NCBI RefSeq assembly: GCF_009709675.1
Contig: NZ_WMLB01000006.1
Coordinates: 124,001-188,000 of the forward strand
Direction: 5' to 3'
DNA: 64,000 nt
Source: Agromyces bracchium
Lineage (GTDB): Bacteria > Actinomycetota > Actinomycetes > Actinomycetales > Microbacteriaceae
The first letter of the stretch is position 1; each line of letters starts with the position of its first letter. The notes beneath the pieces were generated by a model. The model was given only the letters and a program-made list of their open reading frames with translations. It was not told the DNA's origin and did not search any database. This document shows, piece after piece, positions 46,138-55,125 of the stretch. The position numbers and the translations under genes are program-made.

Positions 46138-46200
46138 GCGACCGCGGCGGCGCTGGGCAAGGGCGCGTCGGGTCACGATCGGGTGACGGATGCCCGCGAG

Positions 46201-46240
46201 TGTGGCACCGGTTCCACACGACCGGGGATTCGCGTACACT
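46201..46240 (+). promoter_or_regulatory. Promoter and operator of the agl lacI gene
   Basis: TGTGGCACCGGTTCCACA (46201-46218) is palindromic except for one pair and shares ACCGGT with the aglE operator. TTCCAC (46212-46217) and TACACT (46235-46240) are 17 bases apart, giving a -35/-10 pair with the operator over the -35. The regulator should repress itself and aglEFG. Confidence 0.75.
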
Positions 46241-46269
46241 CCGATCGCAGGCCCGATGGAGGGAGCGTG

Positions 46270-47334
46270 ATGACCGCGATCTCGGACGTCGCGCGCCTCG
46301 CGGGCGTCTCGAAGTCGACGGCCTCGCGGGCCCTGACGGGTCGCGGCTACGTCTCCGAGGAGACGCGTCGCCGGGTGGTGGAGGCCGCGGCCGAGATCGG
46401 CTACATCGCCTCTCCGAACGCCGCGAGCCTCGTCACGGGTCGCACGAAGAACGTCGGCGTCGTCATCCCCTTCGTCAACCGCTGGTTCTTCGGCGAGGTG
46501 CTCGAGGGCATCGAGCGGACCCTGCTCGCCGCCGGCTACGACCTCACGCTCTACAACCTCGCACTCGCCGGTCCGGAACGCGACCGCGTGTTCGACTTCT
46601 TCCTCGCGCGCAAGCGCGTGGACGCGGTCATCGCGGTGGGCGTCGACCTCACGGAGCGCGAGGTGGAGGTCATCGAGGGGCGCGGCAAGCCCATCGTCGC
46701 GCTCGGCGGAACGGCTCCCGGCGCGCCCCGGCTCGCCATCGACGATCGCGGCTCGGCGCGGCTCGCGACCGAGCACCTCATCGACCTCGGCCATGAGCGC
46801 ATCGCGCACCTGGCCGGTGCCGGGGCCGGCTCCGCGGCGCGCAGCGTGCAGGCGCTCCGCAGGGCGGGATTCGCCGATGCGATGCGCGAGGCGGGGCTCC
46901 GGCCGGTCGGCGAGCCCGACGGGATCGTCGAGGCCGAGATGACGGTACCCGGTGGGTACGTCGCCGCGCTCCAGCTCCTCGGCCATCCGGCGACCCGGCC
47001 GAGCGCGATCTTCGCGGCCTCCGACGAGATCGCCTTCGGCGCGATGCGCGCCGCCGAACGACTCGGGATGTCGCTGCCCGGGTCGCTCTCGATCGTCGGC
47101 TTCGACGGCCACGAGCACGCCGAGCTGTTCGGCCTCACCACGATCGAGCAGTTCCCGCGCGTGCAGGGGCGCTTCGCGGTCGACGCGGTCATGCGGCTTC
47201 TCGGCGAACCGACCGGCGACGCCGACCCGATCACGCCCGATGGGCTCCCCGACTTCGACCGGCCGCTCGACACGCGGCTCGTGGTGCGCAGCAGCACGAC
47301 GGCGCCCTCGGCACGACCGCTCGTCGCGCGCTGA
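46270..47334 (+). CDS. LacI-family regulator of the alpha-glucoside operon
   Basis: About 354 residues. HTH AISDVARLAGVSKSTASRAL differs in its recognition helix (SKSTASRAL) from the three SHQTVSRVL regulators, in line with the different operator. The sensor domain shows GVVIPFVNRWFFGEVLEG and LSIVGFDGHEHAELF. ATG 46270 has GGAGGGAG upstream. Divergent from aglE with operators in between; a long terminator hairpin follows. Confidence 0.92.
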   Translation: MTAISDVARLAGVSKSTASRALTGRGYVSEETRRRVVEAAAEIGYIASPNAASLVTGRTKNVGVVIPFVNRWFFGEVLEGIERTLLAAGYDLTLYNLALAGPERDRVFDFFLARKRVDAVIAVGVDLTEREVEVIEGRGKPIVALGGTAPGAPRLAIDDRGSARLATEHLIDLGHERIAHLAGAGAGSAARSVQALRRAGFADAMREAGLRPVGEPDGIVEAEMTVPGGYVAALQLLGHPATRPSAIFAASDEIAFGAMRAAERLGMSLPGSLSIVGFDGHEHAELFGLTTIEQFPRVQGRFAVDAVMRLLGEPTGDADPITPDGLPDFDRPLDTRLVVRSSTTAPSARPLVAR

Positions 47335-47362
47335 CCGCGGGCGGGCACCCGGGCCGCAGACG

Positions 47363-47403
47363 ACGGATGCCCCGTGCCGAGCGAATCGGCACGGGGCATC
47401 CGT
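47363..47403. terminator. Bidirectional terminator between lacI and rplL
   Basis: ACGGATGCCCCGTGCCGA (47363-47380) and TCGGCACGGGGCATCCGT (47386-47403) form a perfect 18-bp stem with loop GCGAA. It lies between two convergent genes and ends both. Confidence 0.92.
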
Positions 47404-47457
47404 GTGTTCAGGTGACGCAGGTCACCTCAAGTCGCGAGCGCCGGAACGGCGCACGGA

Positions 47458-47847
47458 TTACTTGAGGGTGACGGTCGCGCCGGCCTCCTCGAGCGAGGCC
47501 TTCGCCTTGTCGGCGGTCTCCTTGTTCGCGCCCTCGAGCACGGCCTTCGGAGCACCGTCGACGACGGCCTTCGCCTCGCCGAGGCCGAGCGAGGTGAGCT
47601 CGCGGACGACCTTGATGACCTGGATCTTCTTGTCGCCGGCAGCCTCGAGGATGACGTCGAACGAGTCCTTCTCCTCGACCTCCTCGGCAGCGGCGCCACC
47701 GCCGGCGGCGGCCGGGCCGGCAACGGCGACGGGGGCGGCCGCGGTGACCTCGAAGGTCTCCTCGAACGCCTTGACGAACTCCGAGAGCTCGATGAGGGTC
47801 AGGCCCTTGAACTGCTCGAGCAGCTCCTCAGTGGACAGCTTCGCCAT
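47458..47847 (-). CDS. rplL: 50S ribosomal protein L7/L12
   Basis: 129 residues, complete. The N-terminal dimerisation part ([18 protein letters not shown]), the Ala/Gly-rich hinge (about 40-58) and the C-terminal factor-binding domain ([29 protein letters not shown]) are typical. It recruits translation GTPases on the ribosome stalk. It follows rplJ by 50 bases and is co-transcribed. Confidence 0.98.
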   Translation of the reverse strand: MAKLSTEELLEQFKGLTLIELSEFVKAFEETFEVTAAAPVAVAGPAAAGGGAAAEEVEEKDSFDVILEAAGDKKIQVIKVVRELTSLGLGEAKAVVDGAPKAVLEGANKETADKAKASLEEAGATVTLK

Positions 47848-47897
47848 GATTCTTCTCCTTAGATTTCCTGGTAACTCACCGCTTGAGAGGCTCGCGC

Positions 47898-48413
47898 CTA
47901 CGCAGCGGACTCCTGCTTCTCACGCAGCGCGTCGACCGTGCGAACGGCCTTCGAGAGCGGTGCGTTGAACAGATATGCGGCTCCGAACAGCGAGGCCTTG
48001 AAGGCGCCGGCGAGCTTCGCCAGGAGCACTTCGCGGGACTCGAGGTCGGCGAGCTTGCCTACCTCTTCGGCGGTCAGGGGCTTGCCATCGAAGTAGCCGC
48101 CCTTGACCACGAGGAGGGGGTTCGCCTTGGCGAAGTCACGCAGCGACTTCGCGACGGCGACCGGGTCGCCGTGCACGAACGCGATCGCCGACGGACCCTT
48201 GAGGTCGTCGTCGAACGCGGAGATCCCGGCCTTGTTGGCCGCGATCTTGGTCAGCGTGTTCTTCACCACGGCGTAGCTCGCGTCCTCACTGATGGACTTG
48301 CGCAGCGTCTTGAGCTGGGCAACAGTGAGGCCGCGGTATTCGGTCAGCAGAACGGCGGTCGAGCTCTCGAACAGGTTCGTGAGTTCGGCAACCGAGGCTT
48401 CCTTGTTCGCCAT
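47898..48413 (-). CDS. rplJ: 50S ribosomal protein L10
   Basis: 171 residues. [18 protein letters not shown] opens the RNA-binding domain; [25 protein letters not shown] and [17 protein letters not shown] are L10 landmarks. It anchors L7/L12 to the 50S subunit and represses its own mRNA through the leader. AAGGAG precedes ATG 48411-48413. Confidence 0.98.
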   Translation of the reverse strand: MANKEASVAELTNLFESSTAVLLTEYRGLTVAQLKTLRKSISEDASYAVVKNTLTKIAANKAGISAFDDDLKGPSAIAFVHGDPVAVAKSLRDFAKANPLLVVKGGYFDGKPLTAEEVGKLADLESREVLLAKLAGAFKASLFGAAYLFNAPLSKAVRTVDALREKQESAA

Positions 48414-48634
48414 GGCCACTCCTTGTGTCTTCAACGCGCATCGCGGTGGCGATGCACGGCCTCGGAGCGCTGGTGCAGACTCGTGGGAAAGAAAAAGAGC
48501 TCCGGCGCAGTTGCGCGGAGCTCGGCTCGGGAAACCCGGGAAGTCTTCGTCACACCTGCGCGGGCACCTGTTCTCACAGGACTTCGGTCGGATTCGCACG
48601 CGAACTCGACAACCAGCGGTCTTCGGCTCAGAAC
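48414..48634 (-). ncRNA. L10 (rplJL) autoregulatory mRNA leader
   Basis: The ~220-base rplJ leader on the minus strand contains CCGAAGACCGCTGGTTGTCG close to the promoter, as in known L10-binding leaders, followed by several stems and an intrinsic-terminator-like hairpin (48491-48523). It should bind excess L10-L12 and reduce expression. Assignment rests on position and motif; a covariance-model search was not possible. Confidence 0.7.
48491..48523 (-). terminator. Attenuator hairpin with U-tract in the rplJ leader
   Basis: On the minus strand, GAGCTCCGCGC and GGCGCCGGAGCTC-like arms pair, followed directly by TTTTTC. It is the only hairpin in the window with a clear U-run, and it lies about 80 bases before rplJ, suggesting transcription attenuation. 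Confidence 0.75.
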
Positions 48635-48663
48635 ACCATAACGGATGCCGCGGCCGCCGCCAA
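48635..48663 (-). promoter_or_regulatory. rplJ promoter
   Basis: Minus-strand -10 TATGGT (48635-48640) and -35-like TTTGGC near 48659-48664 are about 18 bases apart. The predicted transcript start gives a ~215-base leader, the length expected for an L10 leader. Confidence 0.6.
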
Positions 48664-48755
48664 ATCGACGGCGATGCTGCCCGATCGGGCAGCCTGGGCC
48701 GTCCGTGCTCGACGCGGACGCCCGACCGGACGATCCTGAGATGCGAGGTGAGGCC

Positions 48756-50156
48756 ATGCGCTCGAGGGCGGGCGATCGCGAACCCGTCCGCGCCGACACC
48801 GCGACGGGGCGCCGATCGCCGCCTCGCGGATCGGAGCCTCACGAGCCCGCCGACCGCCTGAATGCCGGGTCCCGCGACGTCCCGGTCCGGATGGCGGGCG
48901 CGGGCGCGGCCGCGTTGTCGGCGTTCGCGGGGAACCGGGCCGTCTCGTCCCTGCTCGGCGGCCTGCGACTGCAACGTGACGAGGGCGGGACCGCGCAGCC
49001 CGCGGCGCCGCCGAAGCCACGGCACACGTGGGTGTTCATCATGGGCGCGGATCCGCCCGGCGCGAAGAACCAGTTCTTCACCGAGGCGGAGGCGTTCTAC
49101 CGGGCCAAGCACGGCAGCGTCGCGAACTCGCACCTGGAGCAGGCGAGGACCCTCGAGGAGGTGCTGAGCACGGTGAACGCCTCAGGGGATCCGGTCGGCC
49201 TGCTCATCATCGTGTCGCACGGACACCCCGACGGCCGGCTCATGTTCGACCTCGGCGTGACGCCCGACACCCCGCCCCACGTCAGCCTTCCGGTGACGAA
49301 GTCCGGCGGGACGCCGACCCAGTTCGACACAGCGCAGGCCGCCGTGAAGCAGGGCAAGCTCACCACGGTGAGCGCCGACGTCATCGACGACGCGACAAAG
49401 ATCGTGATCAAGGGGTGCAACATCGGCCGCAGCCAGCGGATGGTCGCGACCCTGCACTCGGCGTTCGGCGGGCGCGGCTCGTTGACCACCACGACGCACG
49501 CCCAGTTCTTCGGCGGCGGGGCCGAGCGGCTCGCCGAGTACTTCGTCGAGCGGCCGGGGAAGAGCACGCTCTCGCGCAAGGCGCTCGCCGCCGAGTTCGC
49601 GACGAAGTACGGCACCCACGTGGCGAACACCGATGCGAAGTTCTGGTCGGGCGTTGCGGCGAAGACCGAGCGGAAGGTGGACGCGGTCGAGTTCGAGGCG
49701 TTCCGCGGCCCGGTCCCCGCACCGACCGACGCCGCCTTCAAGGCGGCGTTCGCCGAGCAGCTCAAGGACATCAGGGACCAGGGCGGGACGTCGATCGCCT
49801 TCGTCAAGCGCGAGCGCAACGGCGCGGACTTCGACTACCACTTCGCCTTCAAGAAACTGCAGGACGACGGCTCGGCGGCGGTGATCAACGCGACGATCTC
49901 GACGCCGGCACCTCCCGACGACGCCACGGCGATCGCGGAGGCCCGGGCCGCGTCGGGCCGCCCCGATGCCGCCGAGTTCACCGTTCGGCGAAGCGTCGAG
50001 GCAGGCGACACCGTCGTGACGGTCGACGCCGTCCGCACCGAGTGGAAGGTCGTGCACACCGTGATCCGGGACAAGAGCGGGGCGCCGATCCCTCCCCCGG
50101 CCGACACGGACGTGTTCTGGTTCACCACGCAGCCCGCGGTGCCGCCGACGCCCTGA
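48756..50156 (+). CDS. Caspase-like (clan CD fold) protein with GNRAV-type N-terminal segment
   Basis: About 466 residues. The N-terminal ~70 residues are disordered and Arg/Pro-rich, ending in [20 protein letters not shown], a segment recalling those at the start of many actinobacterial eCIS-associated and DUF4157-type proteins. Next comes a caspase-like core: [17 protein letters not shown] (candidate catalytic His) and [15 protein letters not shown] (candidate catalytic Cys). The C-terminal ~200 residues are beta-rich and unrecognised. It is probably a cysteine peptidase or effector; no injection-system genes lie in the window. ATG 48741 is an alternative start. Confidence 0.65.
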   Translation: MRSRAGDREPVRADTATGRRSPPRGSEPHEPADRLNAGSRDVPVRMAGAGAAALSAFAGNRAVSSLLGGLRLQRDEGGTAQPAAPPKPRHTWVFIMGADPPGAKNQFFTEAEAFYRAKHGSVANSHLEQARTLEEVLSTVNASGDPVGLLIIVSHGHPDGRLMFDLGVTPDTPPHVSLPVTKSGGTPTQFDTAQAAVKQGKLTTVSADVIDDATKIVIKGCNIGRSQRMVATLHSAFGGRGSLTTTTHAQFFGGGAERLAEYFVERPGKSTLSRKALAAEFATKYGTHVANTDAKFWSGVAAKTERKVDAVEFEAFRGPVPAPTDAAFKAAFAEQLKDIRDQGGTSIAFVKRERNGADFDYHFAFKKLQDDGSAAVINATISTPAPPDDATAIAEARAASGRPDAAEFTVRRSVEAGDTVVTVDAVRTEWKVVHTVIRDKSGAPIPPPADTDVFWFTTQPAVPPTP

Positions 50157-50197
50157 CGACCTCGTCCCGAGGCGGGGAATAGTTGACAGGGATCCAA

Positions 50198-50243
50198 AGT
50201 TGACAAGAGACAACTATCTTCTTTATGGTTGACCGCGATCAAC
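50198..50243 (+). promoter_or_regulatory. Promoter with two inverted repeats, likely MarR operators
   Basis: AGTTG-ACAAGAGA-CAACT (50198-50215) and GTTGA-CCGCGA-TCAAC (50228-50243) flank a promoter: TTGACA (50200-50205) and TTATGG (50223-50228) are 17 bases apart. The shared GTTG...CAAC half-sites suggest binding by the MarR protein encoded after the exporter. Confidence 0.65.
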
Positions 50244-50265
50244 TTTCTCGGAGGACCTCACTCTC

Positions 50266-51996
50266 GTGTCAGCAGCAGCAGCTCCCGTCGCCTCGGTCGA
50301 GGCGCCCTCGCGCACGCCGCGCGAGGTCTTCGTCGCACTGTCGGGCCTCATCGTCACGATGTTCGTCGCCGTGCTCTCGGGCACGGTCGTCTCGACCTCG
50401 ATGCCCCGCATCATCGCCGACCTCGGCGGCGATCAGGCCGCCTACACCTGGGTCATCACCGCGAGCCTGCTCGCGACGGCCGTCTCCACCCCGATCTGGG
50501 GCAAGCTCGCCGACCTGGTGAACCGCAAGGTGCTGCTCCAGCTCGCGATCGGGCTGTTCGTCGTCGGCACCGCGATCGCCGGGTTCGCGCAGGACACGAC
50601 GACGCTGATCGCCGTCCGCGTGATCCAGGGCCTCGGCGCCGGCGGGCTCATGTCGCTCGTGATGATCATCGTCGCGCTCATCATCTCGCCGCGCGAGCGC
50701 GGCAAGTACATGGGCGTCGTGGGCGGCATCATGGCCGTGGCGACCATCGGCGGACCGCTGCTCGGCGGCGTCGTCACCGACGCGTGGGGGTGGCGCGCCA
50801 ACTTCTTCCTGCCGTTACCGCTCGCGATCATCGCGCTCGTCCTCATCCAGCTGACGCTCCACCTCCCCCAGCTGCCGAAGCGCAAGGTGAAGATCGACTA
50901 CGCCGGTGCGATCCTCATGGCCGTCGGCGTCTCCCTCCTCCTCGTCTGGGTCACCCTCGGCGGCAGCGAGTTCGAGTGGAGCTCGGTGACGAGCCTCGTC
51001 ATGATCGGCATCGCCGCGGCATCCCTGATCGCCTTCGTCGTCGTCGAGTTCTTCGTGGCCGAGCCGATCGTGCCCATGGCCCTCTTCAAGAACCGCACGT
51101 TCACGCTCGCGGTCGTCGCGTCGATCGCGATCGGCGTCGCGATGTTCGCGACGAGCGTCTTCCTCGCCCAGTACTTCCAGCTCGCGCGCGGCGCGACCCC
51201 GACCGAGTCGGGCCTCATGACGATCCCGATGATCGTCGGCCAGATGGGCGCCTCGATCCTGATCGGCGCGCTCATCAGCCGGTTCGGCAAGTGGAAGGGC
51301 TTCATGGTCCTCGGTTCGCTGCTGGTCGTCGCCGGCACCTTCCTGATGACCACGCTCCGCTACGACACCGACTACCTCTGGGTGAGCGTCGCGATGGTCG
51401 TGCTCGGCGCGGGTCTCGGCATGGTGATGCAGAACCTCACGCTCGTCGTGCAGAACGACACCCCGGTGTCGCAGCTCGGCGCCGCCTCGTCGAACGTGAA
51501 CTTCTTCCGGTCGATCGCCGGCACCATCGGCGTCACGGTCATGGGCTCGCTCCTCGCGACGACGGTGCAGGACCACATCACGAGCGGCTTCGCGGGCTTC
51601 GTCCCCTCGACGCCGGAAGAGGCCGAAGCGCTGCAGGGGCTCGCGAGCGGCGCGGTGCCGAACGTGCACGAGCTCCCCGACGCCATCCGCGTCGTCATCG
51701 AGTCGGCCTACGGCCACGGCATCGCCGACGTGTTCTGGATCGCCGTGCCGCTCGCGGTGCTCTCGCTCATCGCGATCGCGTTCCTGCCGAACAAGCCCCT
51801 CTCGACGAAGACGGCGGCCGAGTCGCTCGCGGACGAGGTGGAGGATGCGGTCATCGACCTCGCCGAGGCCGAGATCGGCGCCGCTGTCCCGTCGGCCGAG
51901 TCCTACGACGAGCGAGCGCGTCGCGAGCTGGTCTCGACGACCACCGGGTCGGTGACGTCGGTCGATGGGGCGGATGCCTCGGGCTCGCGTCGCTAA
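50266..51996 (+). CDS. MFS multidrug exporter, EmrB/QacA (DHA2) type
   Basis: 576 residues, 14 helices. TM1 region TVVSTSMPRIIADLGGD, the A motif GKLADLVNRKVLLQ, and RVIQGLGAGGLMSLVMII with the motif C-like GGIMAVATIGGPLLGGVVTD are classic DHA2. The charged C-terminal ~60 residues face the cytosol. It exports drugs or lipophilic metabolites by proton antiport. GTG 50266 has GGAGG upstream. MarR follows directly, indicating ligand-induced expression. Confidence 0.93.
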   Translation: MSAAAAPVASVEAPSRTPREVFVALSGLIVTMFVAVLSGTVVSTSMPRIIADLGGDQAAYTWVITASLLATAVSTPIWGKLADLVNRKVLLQLAIGLFVVGTAIAGFAQDTTTLIAVRVIQGLGAGGLMSLVMIIVALIISPRERGKYMGVVGGIMAVATIGGPLLGGVVTDAWGWRANFFLPLPLAIIALVLIQLTLHLPQLPKRKVKIDYAGAILMAVGVSLLLVWVTLGGSEFEWSSVTSLVMIGIAAASLIAFVVVEFFVAEPIVPMALFKNRTFTLAVVASIAIGVAMFATSVFLAQYFQLARGATPTESGLMTIPMIVGQMGASILIGALISRFGKWKGFMVLGSLLVVAGTFLMTTLRYDTDYLWVSVAMVVLGAGLGMVMQNLTLVVQNDTPVSQLGAASSNVNFFRSIAGTIGVTVMGSLLATTVQDHITSGFAGFVPSTPEEAEALQGLASGAVPNVHELPDAIRVVIESAYGHGIADVFWIAVPLAVLSLIAIAFLPNKPLSTKTAAESLADEVEDAVIDLAEAEIGAAVPSAESYDERARRELVSTTTGSVTSVDGADASGSRR

Positions 51997-52006
51997 CATG
52001 TCCGTC

Positions 52007-52447
52007 ATGACCGCCGACCCCGAGCTCGACGCCGCCATCGCGGCCGTCGAGGACCAGTTCGGCATCGTCTTCAATCGGGCCCGGATCGTCTGGGCCGAAT
52101 CGGCGAAGCTCGTGCACCCCGAGCTGCAGCCCGCGGGCTACAAGCTGCTCAGCAGCATCGTGCGCGCCGGTTCGACGAACGCCCACGCACTGGCCGAGCT
52201 CTACGACATGGACAAGAGCGCGATCAGCCGACAGATCCGCCAGCTCGAGGAGCTCGGCCTCGTCGAGAGCCGGGCCGACGAGCGCGACGGCCGGGCCCGG
52301 GTGCTCGTGCCGACGGCGTCGGCCACGGAACGGATCGCGAGCGTGCGCGCCGCGAACCAGGCTCGGCTCCGCAACGCGCTCGCGGGTCGTTCGGTCGAGG
52401 AGCTCCGCTCGCTCGCCGACGTGCTCCGGATCGTCGCCGCCGGCTGA
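52007..52447 (+). CDS. MarR-family transcriptional regulator
   Basis: About 146 residues. The winged helix is HALAELYDMDKSAISRQIRQ with wing ESRADERDGRARVLVPT. It starts 10 bases after the exporter stop. ATG 52007 is preferred because TAACAT (51994-51999) lies seven bases upstream, which would allow a leaderless transcript; ATG 51998 is an alternative. It probably represses the exporter operon through the 50198-50243 repeats. Confidence 0.88.
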   Translation: MTADPELDAAIAAVEDQFGIVFNRARIVWAESAKLVHPELQPAGYKLLSSIVRAGSTNAHALAELYDMDKSAISRQIRQLEELGLVESRADERDGRARVLVPTASATERIASVRAANQARLRNALAGRSVEELRSLADVLRIVAAG

Positions 52448-52462
52448 GCCGCCGCTGCGCCG

Positions 52463-52518
52463 CGAGATGACGCGGAACGTCGTTCCGCGAACCGGATCGG
52501 GCGGTTCGCGTCATCTCG
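52463..52518. terminator. Nested palindrome between convergent marR and sensor kinase genes
   Basis: CGAGATGACGCGGAAC (52463-52478) is mirrored by GTTCGCGTCATCTCG (52504-52518), with an inner GGAAC-GTC-GTTCC hairpin (52474-52486). It probably ends both transcripts. The sequence is unrelated to the four-copy family but the placement is the same. Confidence 0.75.
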
Positions 52519-52555
52519 GCGGACGGCGGCCGAGCGCGGCGGCGCGCGGCGCGCG

Positions 52556-54208
52556 TCAGGCGGGCAGCTCGACCGCGAACTCGGTGCGGCCGGGCTCGCT
52601 CGCGACCTCGACGGTGCCGCGGTGCGCCTGCACGACGGCTCTCACGATCGCGAGGCCGAGGCCCGTGCTTCCGGCGCGGCGCGACCGCGACGCGTCGCCT
52701 CGCGCGAACCGCTCGAACAGGCTCGCCCGCACGGCGGGGTCGATGCCGGGCCCGTCGTCGGTCACCGTCACCCGCACGCGAGCCGGTGCCGAGCCGGCGG
52801 ATGCCGCGGGCACGCGCGCGACGCGGACGACGACCTCGGTGCCCTCGGGCGTGTGCACGCGGGCGTTCGCGAGCAGGTTCGCGACGACCTGGTGCAGCCG
52901 GCTCGCGTCGCCGGTGACCGTCACCTCGTCGTCGGGCACCTCGACCCGCCACTCGTGGTCGGGCGCCGCCACCTGCGCGTCGCCCACGGCGTCGATCACG
53001 AGCCGGGTGAGCTCGACCGGCTCGCGCCGGAGCTCCCGCCCCTCGTCGAGGCGGGCGAGCAGCAGCAGGTCCTCGACGAGCTCGGTCATCCGGAGCGACT
53101 CGGACTCGATGCGGCCGAGCGCGTGCACCACGTCGGGCGGCAGTTCGCCGCCGTGCAGGCGCGTGAGCTCGGAGTAGCCGCGGATCGAGGCGAGCGGGGT
53201 GCGGAGCTCGTGGCTCGCGTCCGCCACGAACCGGCGGACCTTCCGCTCGGACTGCTCGCGTGCGGACAGCGACGCGGCGACGTGGCCCAGCATGCGGTTG
53301 AACGAGGTCGCGAGCCGGCCGACCTCGGTGCGCTCGTCGTCGACGGGCACCTCGTCGGGGAGTTCGACGTCGCCGCGGGCGAGCGGCAGCTCGGAGACGA
53401 GCGTCGCGGTCTCGGTCACGCGGTCGAGCGGCCGCAGGGCGCGGCCGACGATGACGGCACCGAGCGCGAGCGCGGCGACGGTCGCGGCGAGCGCGACGAT
53501 CGCGATGGTCACGGCGAGCTGGGTGGTCGTGGCGTTCACGTCGGCGAGGGGGAAGGCGACGACGTACCCGTAGTCCTCGACGAACGGCACGCCGACGGCG
53601 CGGTAGTCGCCGAGCGCGTCGAGGTCGATCGTGACGGGTTCGCGATCGGTCGGCACCGACGCGAGCGCCGCCTGCGCCTCGGTGGACAGCTGGACGATGT
53701 CGCCGTCCTCGTCGATCGACGCCGTCGCGGCGACGACGCGGCCCTGCTCGCTCGTCACGAGCGCCACGATCGTGCCGACGGGCTGGCCGGGCAGGCGTAG
53801 CAGCTCCTCGGCGCCGAGGTCGGGCCGCGGGAACTGCTCGTTCGGCTCGTCGCCGTCGACCGCGCGCGCCGCGCGCTCGGTGGCCTGGTGCAGCTGGCCG
53901 TCGACGCGGGCGATGAGCTGGCCGTGCAGCACCGCGGTGCTGATCACGCCCACGATGACGCTCGCGAGCACGACGAGCCCGGCCATGACGATGACGAGCG
54001 TGCGGCGCAGGGTGCGGGGTGCGCGGCGCCTGGGCTCGCCGACGGCGGGGGCGACGGATGCCTCGGGGCCGCCGAGCGCCGACGGCGAGCCGCCGCCCGC
54101 GACATCCGTCGCCTGCACGCGCTCGGACCCTGCGCGCTCCGACTCAGCGCGCTCGGACGCGGCGCGCCGGGCGGCGGCCGCGTACCCCGGAGCGCCGGGA
54201 TGCGTCAT
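52556..54208 (-). CDS. Sensor histidine kinase
   Basis: About 550 residues. A disordered ~75-residue N-terminus precedes TM1 (LVIVMAGLVVLASVIVGVIS), an extracellular sensor (~150 residues), TM2, a HAMP linker, the H-box FVADASHELRTPLASIRGY, the N-box NLLANARVHTPEGT, and G-boxes DDGPGID and STGLGLAIVRAVV. The ATG overlaps the response-regulator stop by four bases. The signal is unknown; the neighbouring ABC transporter may be the target. Confidence 0.95.
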   Translation of the reverse strand: MTHPGAPGYAAAARRAASERAESERAGSERVQATDVAGGGSPSALGGPEASVAPAVGEPRRRAPRTLRRTLVIVMAGLVVLASVIVGVISTAVLHGQLIARVDGQLHQATERAARAVDGDEPNEQFPRPDLGAEELLRLPGQPVGTIVALVTSEQGRVVAATASIDEDGDIVQLSTEAQAALASVPTDREPVTIDLDALGDYRAVGVPFVEDYGYVVAFPLADVNATTTQLAVTIAIVALAATVAALALGAVIVGRALRPLDRVTETATLVSELPLARGDVELPDEVPVDDERTEVGRLATSFNRMLGHVAASLSAREQSERKVRRFVADASHELRTPLASIRGYSELTRLHGGELPPDVVHALGRIESESLRMTELVEDLLLLARLDEGRELRREPVELTRLVIDAVGDAQVAAPDHEWRVEVPDDEVTVTGDASRLHQVVANLLANARVHTPEGTEVVVRVARVPAASAGSAPARVRVTVTDDGPGIDPAVRASLFERFARGDASRSRRAGSTGLGLAIVRAVVQAHRGTVEVASEPGRTEFAVELPA

Positions 54209-54954
54209 CCGGCCGCCTTCAGCATGTAGCCCGCACCGCGGACCGTGTGGATCATGGGGTCGCGACCGGCGTCGATCTTCTTGCGCAGGTACGAGATGTA
54301 GAGCTCGACGACCGACTCCTTGCCGCCGAAGTCGTAGTTCCAGACGCGGTCGAGGATCTGAGCCTTCGAGAGCACGCGGCGGGGGTTGCGCATGAGGAAG
54401 CGGAGCAGTTCGAACTCGGTCGCGGTGAGCTCGATCGAGGCGCCGTCGCGCTCGACCTCGTACGAGTCCTCGTCGAGCGAGAGGTCGCCGACGCGCAGGA
54501 CCGGGTCCTTCGCCTGCGCGAGCGTGAGCGTCGAGCGGCGGATGAGTCCGCGGAGCCGTGCGACGACCTCCTCGAGGCTGAACGGCTTCGTGACGTAGTC
54601 GTCGCCACCGGCGGTGAGGCCCGCGATGCGGTCGTCGAGCGAGTCCTTCGCGGTGAGGAAGAGCACGGGCGTCTCGGTGCCGTCCGCGCGGACGCGCTGG
54701 AGCACCTCGAGCCCGTCGATGTCGGGGAGCATGATGTCGAGCACGATGGCATCGGGGCGGAACTCGCGCGCGGTGCGCACCGCGCCGAGGCCGTCGGAGG
54801 CCGTCCGCACCTCCCAGCCCTCGTAGCGCAGGGCCATCTTCAACAGGTCGGTGAGGGAGTTCTCGTCGTCGACGACGAGGACGCGCACGGCGCTGCCGTC
54901 CGCCTTCGCGATCTGCGGTCGGTGCGCGGTTCCGGTGCCGGTCGTGCTGCTCAT
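54205..54954 (-). CDS. OmpR-family response regulator
   Basis: 249 residues. Receiver domain: VLVVDDENSLTDLL (acidic pair), phospho-Asp in IVLDIMLPDIDGLEV, LFLTAKDS and TKPFSLEEV. The C-terminal winged helix shows LTATEFELLRFLMRNPRRVL, ESVVELYISYLRKKID and HTVRGAGYMLK. CATACT seven bases before the ATG suggests a leaderless message. A direct repeat (54973-54994) upstream could be an autoregulatory site. Confidence 0.95.
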   Translation of the reverse strand: MSSTTGTGTAHRPQIAKADGSAVRVLVVDDENSLTDLLKMALRYEGWEVRTASDGLGAVRTAREFRPDAIVLDIMLPDIDGLEVLQRVRADGTETPVLFLTAKDSLDDRIAGLTAGGDDYVTKPFSLEEVVARLRGLIRRSTLTLAQAKDPVLRVGDLSLDEDSYEVERDGASIELTATEFELLRFLMRNPRRVLSKAQILDRVWNYDFGGKESVVELYISYLRKKIDAGRDPMIHTVRGAGYMLKAAG

Positions 54955-54972
54955 GACTTCGAGTATGCGCGT

Positions 54973-54994
54973 GTTCCTGTGCGGTTCCTATGAC
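54973..54994 (-). promoter_or_regulatory. Direct repeat upstream of the response regulator
   Basis: GTTCCT occurs at 54973-54978 and 54984-54989, 11 bases apart, ending with CCTATGAC. The minus strand reads GTCATAGGAAC, sharing GTCATAGG with the site at 55724-55731. The 11-base period is typical of OmpR/PhoP-family sites. Confidence 0.5.
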
Positions 54995-55125
54995 GCAAGC
55001 GGATGCCGCCTGTGACCCCGCCATGGACGGCGGCGGATGGTCCGCAGGGCCTTGGGGGCGACGGGACGTTGGTCACGGCGACGCGAGGACGCGCCGACGT
55101 ACGTTCGGAGACGGAGAGGGGCACC

